11,612 nt of DNA, from positions 2,774 to 14,385 of the forward strand of contig PMZS01000271.1 in assembly GCA_003170115.1 (NCBI GenBank), given 5' to 3'. Positions 7,310 through 11,612 of the stretch are shown one piece after another (positions within the stretch are counted from its first letter, which is position 1; every line of letters starts with the position of its first letter). Below the pieces are notes generated by a model. The model saw only the letters and a list, made by a program, of their open reading frames with translations. It made no database searches and had not been told where the DNA came from. The translations under genes were made by a program, and so were the position numbers. This DNA comes from Spirochaetaceae bacterium (GTDB lineage Bacteria > Spirochaetota > Spirochaetia > SZUA-6 > Fen-1364).

Positions 7310-8509
7310 GATCGCCGCCCGGAATCCCGCATGCTTTTTGCTGATCCGAGTCCTCAAGCCGTGGTCCTGGTTCATGAACCTGTGGATCTCCGTGCTTGTC
7401 CCGACGACAAGGAGCTCGCCACCCGGTGCCAGCAGGGCATGCGCTGCCCGCGCAAGCCCCGGCTGCCAGGGCACACGCGGAATTGCCTGAGGCGCCGCGA
7501 TCATGAGGTCGAACGATCCCTCGGGGAAGGCCTTTTCCAGGTCCGCCTCCGAGCACAGGGAGTGAATGCTCTCTGGCGGCCGGCCCATGGACGAGAGATT
7601 CAACTCGGCCATCGCGCACTGCAGGCAATCGCGGCTCGCAATCGCCAGAGAGGAGATTTCCCGCCCTTGTCGTGCCAGCAGCCCCGCGGGAAGGTGCCCC
7701 TGCCCGGGGTTCCACACCAGCACTCGGCCCACGACGGCCGCGTCTTTCGCGACTTCGAATGAGAGCTCTCCTGCATGCCCGAGAAAGTCAAAATCAGGCA
7801 GGGAGTGCGCGGTCTGGAGGGAGTAGGAGAACCCGTGCGGCGTGAAGCGGGAGGCGGCCCGGATATATGGCGAGAGGTCCTCGCGCTGGGCGGCCGTTTC
7901 CTTCCCCGCGGACCCGGCCCGATAATGGATGACCGCATAGCGGTTCGTCTCTTCCAGATGAACGACCTCACCTCGAAAGTCGGCAACCGTTTCACGCGCA
8001 AAGGACGCCAGTGGTGCCACGATCACGACGGCCGCGACGCCCCGCGGGGTGAGACACCCCGCCGCATGACGGAGGAACGACCGGAGAACCGGTTTTCCGG
8101 CTTTTGCCGGCAGGTTGGACGTGACGAGATCGAACTCCTGGCTTCCCAGTCCCCGGAATGCCAGGCTGCAGACGGCAGAAACCCGCCCTAGTCCGTTTTC
8201 TTGGCAGTTCTCCGTTGCGAACGCAACGGCCAGTGCGTCCCTGTCCTGCATCACGACCTTCGCATCGGGAGCCTGGGAGGCGACGCAGGCGCCGATCACA
8301 CCGACGCCGCACCCGATGTCCAGCGCGGACCGCACCGAGCGGAGGTCGGTCACCTGGGCGAGTGATTTCAGGAGCAGGCGCGAGCCGGCGTCGATGTCAA
8401 AACTGCTGAACAGGGCATGGGAAAGCCGAAAGGAGAGCTCGCGGCCGTTGAACCGGAATGGAACGGTCTTGTTCACGAACCGGGAAATTCCACCTGGGGA
8501 CGGGATCAC
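7295..8509 (-). CDS. RsmC/RlmG-like methyltransferase with two tandem halves
   Basis: This 404-aa protein resembles the MTS (small-subunit methyltransferase-like) family. The N-terminal half has the entry motif LSFRLSHALFSSFDIDAGSRLLL (26-48), SAM-binding motif I LDIGCGVGVIG (63-73), an acidic QDRD (88-91), and a motif-IV position FDLVTSNLPAKAG (126-138) where RsmC-type enzymes usually have NPPF. The C-terminal half (about 225-404) repeats the layout in degraded form: SLPDFDFLGHAGELSF, GRVLVWNPGQGHLPAG, CAMAELNL and FDLMIAAPQAIP. A methyl group would come from SAM; the substrate (rRNA, tRNA or other) cannot be told. GTG 8509 lies 5 nt after a TATAAT box. GTG 8476 (complement), 12-13 nt after AGGTGG, is an alternative start that removes 11 residues before the domain. 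It diverges from rimP and converges on comF. Confidence 0.75.
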   Translation of the reverse strand: MIPSPGGISRFVNKTVPFRFNGRELSFRLSHALFSSFDIDAGSRLLLKSLAQVTDLRSVRSALDIGCGVGVIGACVASQAPDAKVVMQDRDALAVAFATENCQENGLGRVSAVCSLAFRGLGSQEFDLVTSNLPAKAGKPVLRSFLRHAAGCLTPRGVAAVVIVAPLASFARETVADFRGEVVHLEETNRYAVIHYRAGSAGKETAAQREDLSPYIRAASRFTPHGFSYSLQTAHSLPDFDFLGHAGELSFEVAKDAAVVGRVLVWNPGQGHLPAGLLARQGREISSLAIASRDCLQCAMAELNLSSMGRPPESIHSLCSEADLEKAFPEGSFDLMIAAPQAIPRVPWQPGLARAAHALLAPGGELLVVGTSTEIHRFMNQDHGLRTRISKKHAGFRAAILRRS

Positions 8510-8514
8510 GCGGG

Positions 8515-8545
8515 ATTATAGAATACCGAAAGGCTCTGTTGACAA
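8515..8545 (-). promoter_or_regulatory. Candidate promoter of the methyltransferase gene
   Basis: On the minus strand there is a perfect TATAAT (8520 to 8515) with TTGTCA (8545 to 8540, 5 of 6 matches) 19 nt upstream, slightly longer than the 17-nt optimum. The predicted start site falls on or next to GTG 8509. The message would be leaderless from that codon, or have a leader of about 33 nt if GTG 8476 is used. Confidence 0.55.
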
Positions 8546-8568
8546 GGCCCCCGCAGCGGGGGTATCTT
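8539..8568 (+). promoter_or_regulatory. Candidate promoter of the rimP-nusA-infB operon
   Basis: A perfect -35 box TTGACA (8539-8544) is followed at 18 bp by TATCTT (8563-8568, 4 of 6 matches to TATAAT). The predicted transcription start is near 8575, giving a leader of about 75 nt before the chosen rimP start. The -35 box overlaps that of the divergent methyltransferase promoter. Confidence 0.6.
8548..8562. promoter_or_regulatory. Perfect GC palindrome in the rimP promoter spacer (possible operator)
   Basis: CCCCCGCAGCGGGGG has 7-bp arms around a single central A (8555). It fills the space between the -35 and -10 boxes of the rimP promoter, where a dimeric regulator would directly affect RNA polymerase. 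No cognate regulator is visible in the window. The palindrome itself is certain; its function is inferred. Confidence 0.45.
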
Positions 8569-8576
8569 ATCGGGAG

Positions 8577-8604
8577 AAAGAGTCGGTCCCAGACTCTTTT
8601 TTTT
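8577..8604 (+). terminator. Terminator-like hairpin and U-tract in the rimP leader (possible attenuator)
   Basis: AAAGAGTC (8577-8584) pairs perfectly with GACTCTTT (8592-8599) around the loop GGTCCCA. An unbroken run of eight T (8597-8604) follows. Only three of eight pairs are G-C, so the stem is modest. No plus-strand gene ends upstream: comF ends 1.3 kb away with an opposing gene between. The hairpin is therefore more likely a leader attenuator or 5' protective stem than a gene terminator. A second possible stem, GGCCGC (8609-8614) with GTGGCC (8632-8637), follows before the Shine-Dalgarno sequence. Confidence 0.5.
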
Positions 8605-8639
8605 ATGGGGCCGCAAATGCCATGGAATTCTGTGGCCGC

Positions 8640-8647
8640 GGAGGAGG
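8640..8647 (+). promoter_or_regulatory. Ribosome binding site deciding the rimP start
   Basis: GGAGGAGG lies just before GTG 8650; its first GGAGG (8640-8644) is 5 nt from that codon. None of the upstream in-frame candidates (ATG 8605, ATG 8617, GTG 8632) has such a site, and ATG 8605 directly follows the T-tract. Confidence 0.7.
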
Positions 8648-8649
8648 CC

Positions 8650-9126
8650 GTGTACCTGGAACATTTCCACGACACCGTGCGTGATGCCATAGTTCCCGTG
8701 CTCGCCGGCATGGGGTACGCTCTCGTGGAGCTGGCGCTGGGAAGGCGCAAGGGCGCGACTCGCGTAAGCGTGGTGATCTACCGACAGGAAGGTGTAGGGG
8801 TCGATGACTGTGCCGAGGTATCGGGAATGCTTCTCCCCCGGCTGGAGACGATCGAGGGAATGATGGACGTCAGCCTTGAGGTGAGCTCCCCCGGCATCGA
8901 GCGCACGTTGCGCGGCCCGACGGAGTATGCCATTTTTGTCGGGCGGGGAGTCCGCGTCCTCGCGGGCGCGGAAACGGAGTGGCGGAGCGGGATCATCGAA
9001 CGCGTGGAAGGTGGCATGCTCTGGCTGAAGATCGGAAGAGAACACAAGGGGTTCGCGCTCGCGGATATCCGCAAAGCGCGACTGGACGACTCAGTGGAGG
9101 TTGAGGAAGCAAAAAATGCAGTCTGA
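8650..9126 (+). CDS. rimP: Ribosome maturation factor RimP
   Basis: RimP helps assemble the 30S subunit. From GTG 8650 the protein is 158 aa, close to the usual 150. Motifs in order are VLAGMGYALVELALGRRKGATRVSVVIY (17-44; GYALVE matches the GFELV type), GVGVDDCAEVSGML (48-61), LEVSSPGIERTLRG (76-89), and a C-terminal SH3-like part with GFALADIRKARL (134-145). GTG 8650 leaves 16 residues before the conserved VLAGMGY, as in E. coli RimP, and has the only strong Shine-Dalgarno sequence. The frame stays open upstream to 8458, through the promoter and hairpin, so longer starts are unlikely. The end overlaps nusA by 11 bp, pointing to translational coupling. It is first gene of the rimP-nusA-infB operon. 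Confidence 0.93.
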   Translation: MYLEHFHDTVRDAIVPVLAGMGYALVELALGRRKGATRVSVVIYRQEGVGVDDCAEVSGMLLPRLETIEGMMDVSLEVSSPGIERTLRGPTEYAIFVGRGVRVLAGAETEWRSGIIERVEGGMLWLKIGREHKGFALADIRKARLDDSVEVEEAKNAV

Positions 9127-10687
9127 ACTGTCGCAGGCAATCAAGCAGCTGGTGCAGGAGCGCGGGATTCCCGAGGATCTCGTGATGGGAACCATTGAGA
9201 ACTTCCTGCTGGCAGCCTACAAGAAGAAATACGGGGTGGTGGACAACGCGGTCGTACGGTTCAGCGACGACAGCATGGAGGTCACTCTCTTCGCGAAAAA
9301 GAAGATCGTGCCGGATGACGATCTGGACGATCTGGTCTATGAGATTCCCCTCTCGGAAGCCCTCGAGATGAACGAGGACTGCGAGGTGGGCGACGAGCTG
9401 CTCATCGAGATCAACCCGAAAGAGTTCGATCGGGTCTCGGTGCAGAGCGCGAAACAGAAGGCTCGCCAGAGCCTCCGCGAGATCCAGAAGGACACGCTGT
9501 ACTCGGAGTACAAGGACAAGGTCGGTGAGATGATCATCGGCTACTACCAGCGCGAGCGCAACGGGAACATCTACGTGGACCTCGGAAAGACTGAAGGGAT
9601 CCTTCCCAAGAAGTACCAGTCACCCCGGGAGATCTACCATCCGAATGACCGGATCAAGGCTCTCATCTACGAAGTCGTGAAGACCCCGACAGGGCTGCAG
9701 ATCGTGCTTTCGCGGAACCACTCGGAGTTCGTCAAGAAGATTTTCGAGCTGGAGGTTCCCGAGATCTACGACAAGACGATAGAGATCATGAAGATCGTCC
9801 GGGAGCCCGGTTACCGAACGAAGATCGCCGTCCGCTCCACCCGCGAGGACGTGGACCCCGTCGGCGCATGTGTCGGCCTCAAGGGAGTGCGCATCCAGGC
9901 GGTGGTGCGTGAGCTGGAAGGTGAGAAGATCGATATTCTTCGCTACTCCCTGGATTCGCGCAGCTTCATCAAGAACGCCCTTTCGCCGGCCGAAGTGAAC
10001 CAGGTCGTCATCCTGGACGAGTCCAAGAAACTGGCCCTTGCGATCGTGCCCGACGCTTCCTTCTCCCTGGCCATCGGCAAGCAGGGACTCAATGTGCGCC
10101 TAGCCAACCGGCTCACGGACTGGAACATTGACGTAAAAACGGAGAGCCAGTTCTCTGAAATGGACATCTCGGCAGAGGCCAAGCGCGCCGTCTCGGCGCT
10201 CTTCGGGGAGCCCGAGGAGGAGATCCAGAAGATCTCCGAGCTTCCAGGGATCACCCCTCGGCTCGTGGAGATACTGGAAAAGGACAATATCGCCGACATC
10301 GAGAGCCTTGTTGCTCTCAGCCCGGAACAACTCGCTGCCCTCGAAGGAATTACCGCGGAAGACATTCAAACGCTGCACAAGATCATCGAGGAGAATGTGG
10401 AGATCGTCGAAGAAGAATCCGCCCAGGCCGGTGAACCGGAGGCTTCGACGGAAACGGAAGGTTCGGTGGAGACTGAGGCGGAAAGCGGAGCGGCCGAGCC
10501 GGAATCTCCGCTTGCCGCGGTTCTTCCCGATGTGAGCGCCGGACCCGCCACAGCCGGGACGGAATCCGAGGCTGCAGCAGAGGAAACGTACGAATGCCCT
10601 GAGTGCGGAACGGCGATCACTCCAGACATGGCTACTTGTCCAAACTGCGGTGTCGGTTTAACCTTCGAGGAAAGCGCGCAAGAGTAA
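9116..10687 (+). CDS. nusA: Transcription termination/antitermination factor NusA with C-terminal zinc ribbon
   Basis: NusA binds RNA polymerase and nascent RNA to modulate pausing, termination and antitermination. In this 523-aa protein the N-terminal polymerase-binding domain is about 1-125 and S1 about 135-200 (GEMIIGYYQRERNGNIYVDLG). KH1 is about 230-295 (GACVGLKGVRIQ) and KH2 about 300-345 (SLAIGKQGLNVRLANRLTDW). One helix-hairpin-helix/AR-like domain follows at about 370-425 (ELPGITPRLVEILEKDNI). Then come an acidic Glu/Ala/Ser linker (about 427-492) and a C-x2-C-x10-C-x2-C ribbon with Cys 494, 497, 508 and 511, not part of standard NusA. ATG 9116 is preferred over the in-frame TTG 9101: it has GAGG 9 nt upstream and the usual N-terminus. 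The gene overlaps rimP by 11 bp and ends 10 bp before infB. Confidence 0.96.
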   Translation: MQSELSQAIKQLVQERGIPEDLVMGTIENFLLAAYKKKYGVVDNAVVRFSDDSMEVTLFAKKKIVPDDDLDDLVYEIPLSEALEMNEDCEVGDELLIEINPKEFDRVSVQSAKQKARQSLREIQKDTLYSEYKDKVGEMIIGYYQRERNGNIYVDLGKTEGILPKKYQSPREIYHPNDRIKALIYEVVKTPTGLQIVLSRNHSEFVKKIFELEVPEIYDKTIEIMKIVREPGYRTKIAVRSTREDVDPVGACVGLKGVRIQAVVRELEGEKIDILRYSLDSRSFIKNALSPAEVNQVVILDESKKLALAIVPDASFSLAIGKQGLNVRLANRLTDWNIDVKTESQFSEMDISAEAKRAVSALFGEPEEEIQKISELPGITPRLVEILEKDNIADIESLVALSPEQLAALEGITAEDIQTLHKIIEENVEIVEEESAQAGEPEASTETEGSVETEAESGAAEPESPLAAVLPDVSAGPATAGTESEAAAEETYECPECGTAITPDMATCPNCGVGLTFEESAQE

Positions 10688-10697
10688 GAGAGCAGGT

Positions 10698-11612
10698 ATG
10701 CCCGAGGAACTGGATAGCAGGAAAAAACCAAAAACCACCCTCATCAAGCACAAGAAGGTGGAGGAGGAGACTCCCGTCGTCGTGGAGGATCCCGCCACCG
10801 CAGGTGGATTGGCCGCCACCGCAGGTGGATTGGCCGCCACCGCAGGTGGAGCAGCCGCCCCTGATAAGAAGAAGGTGGTGGTTGTAAAGAAGAAGGTCGT
10901 GGTCGTGGCGAAGAAGACAGTGCACAAGCAGGCACCGTCCCCGCCCGAATCGGCGGCCCTGGAGAATGCGTCCCCGGCGGCACCGGATTCCGCATCCGCG
11001 GCCGCCTCCTCCTCTCACGCTCGTCCGCACGTACAGCCCGCGCGCCCGGTGCGCGTCGCCCCGGCACCGCATTCGCCGTCGCATGCACCGGCCGCCCGTG
11101 CCACCCCTGCTCCCGCGGTGCCCGCTGCGCCAAAGGAGACCGAGCGAACGCGATTTATCCCCCAGGACCGGAGGCCGGATCCCCGGCCGTCAGTGCGAGA
11201 GTCCGTGCGCGAGAAGATGCGCCTCACTCCGATGCCCCCGCGACCGGCGGGCTCGCCCGGCAGATCCGGCGGACCCGACCGCCAGGGGGGCTACGGGCCG
11301 CCGAGGCCGGGCATGCGCCCGCCCGCCCGCTCGGGCAGTGGGGGGCCATCCTCCGGGTCCGACGAGAAAAAACCTCCCGCGAAGAAGTTCTTTTCCAAGG
11401 CCAAGAAGAAGATCGAGTACCCGAAGCGCAAGCACGACCAGCCGGAGGAGAAATACCTCCAGGTCAAAAAGAAGACCGTGATCATGGCCAATCCGGTGCC
11501 CAAGGAGATCGCGATTACCGAGGGAATTACAGTCGCGGACCTGGCCAAGAAGATGAACCTGAAGGGTTCCGACCTCATTCACAAGCTCATGGCCATGGGG
11601 ATGATGCTCACG
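10698..11612 (+). CDS. infB: Translation initiation factor IF-2, N-terminal part (3' truncated)
   Basis: The frame from ATG 10698 is open to the window end (305 residues). It encodes the variable N-terminus of IF2, the GTPase that brings initiator tRNA to the ribosome. The diagnostic part is at the end: KEIAITEGITVADLAKKMNLKGSDLIHKLMAMGMMLT (269-305), the conserved IF2 N-terminal subdomain. The GTPase lies outside. Before it is a long low-complexity region: ATAGGLA repeats (33-53), alternating Lys and Val blocks KKKVVVVKKKVVVVAKK (57-73), an Ala/Pro/Ser-rich stretch (about 75-145), and Arg/Pro/Gly-rich sequence (about 155-225). Such basic extensions are usual in IF2 and are probably disordered. 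The ATG is 10 bp after nusA, with only weak purine-rich sequence ahead, so coupling to nusA translation is likely. Confidence 0.95.
   Translation, partial: MPEELDSRKKPKTTLIKHKKVEEETPVVVEDPATAGGLAATAGGLAATAGGAAAPDKKKVVVVKKKVVVVAKKTVHKQAPSPPESAALENASPAAPDSASAAASSSHARPHVQPARPVRVAPAPHSPSHAPAARATPAPAVPAAPKETERTRFIPQDRRPDPRPSVRESVREKMRLTPMPPRPAGSPGRSGGPDRQGGYGPPRPGMRPPARSGSGGPSSGSDEKKPPAKKFFSKAKKKIEYPKRKHDQPEEKYLQVKKKTVIMANPVPKEIAITEGITVADLAKKMNLKGSDLIHKLMAMGMMLT
10794..10856 (+). repeat. 21-bp tandem repeat in infB
   Basis: There are two identical 21-bp copies (10794-10814, 10815-10835) and a third (10836-10856) that matches over its first 15 bases. They encode the heptapeptide ATAGGLA twice, then ATAGGAA. 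Each unit contains the small inverted repeat CCACC-GCA-GGTGG. The unit length keeps the reading frame, so copy number could vary without harming IF2. Confidence 0.9.

Noticed and set aside
8458..8649. Longer N-terminus of RimP from upstream in-frame starts
   Set aside because: The extension would run through the predicted promoter, palindrome and U-tract hairpin, and is not RimP-like. GTG 8650 has the only good Shine-Dalgarno sequence.

Overview
The window is a GC-rich, gene-dense piece of a bacterial chromosome. It carries housekeeping genes of a didermic (outer-membrane) bacterium and no mobile elements, rRNA, tRNA or CRISPR. The presence of BamA and Skp, the order bamA-skp-(ruvX)-mutS recalled from Treponema (TP0326-TP0328), and an IF2 with a long Lys/Val-rich, low-complexity N-terminus point to a spirochaete, probably a high-GC environmental lineage. 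This assignment rests on gene order and protein character, not on a search.

Left part (1-3412, + strand): the 3' part of bamA (outer-membrane protein insertase), skp/ompH (periplasmic chaperone for outer-membrane proteins) and ruvX/yqgF, joined by 10 bp and 0 bp and so very likely one transcript. A single STAS-domain gene lies on the opposite strand (3378-3920). It overlaps the end of ruvX tail-to-tail by 35 bp and faces away from mutS. The 25-bp gap between STAS and mutS holds a bidirectional promoter with overlapping -10 boxes.

Middle (3946-8509): mutS (mismatch repair) and comF (zinc-ribbon plus phosphoribosyltransferase-like) abut with no gap. A minus-strand gene (7295-8509) converges on comF. 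It encodes a 404-aa protein that looks like two tandem methyltransferase halves, the first intact and the second degenerate.

Right part (8510-11612, + strand): a 140-bp divergent intergenic region, then rimP-nusA-infB, the classic ribosome-maturation/transcription-elongation/initiation-factor operon. infB runs off the window. The intergenic region is unusually dense: back-to-back -35 boxes, a 15-nt perfect palindrome in the rimP promoter spacer, and a terminator-like hairpin plus U-tract in the short rimP leader. NusA ends in an acidic linker and a four-cysteine zinc ribbon, the most distinctive protein feature here.

Three promoters (mutS, STAS, methyltransferase) place their -10 box 5-9 nt from the first plausible start codon with no Shine-Dalgarno sequence, suggesting leaderless mRNAs. 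By contrast skp, ruvX and rimP have good Shine-Dalgarno sequences. No complete, clearly undescribed multi-gene system is visible. The points of interest are local architecture and unusual domain composition.
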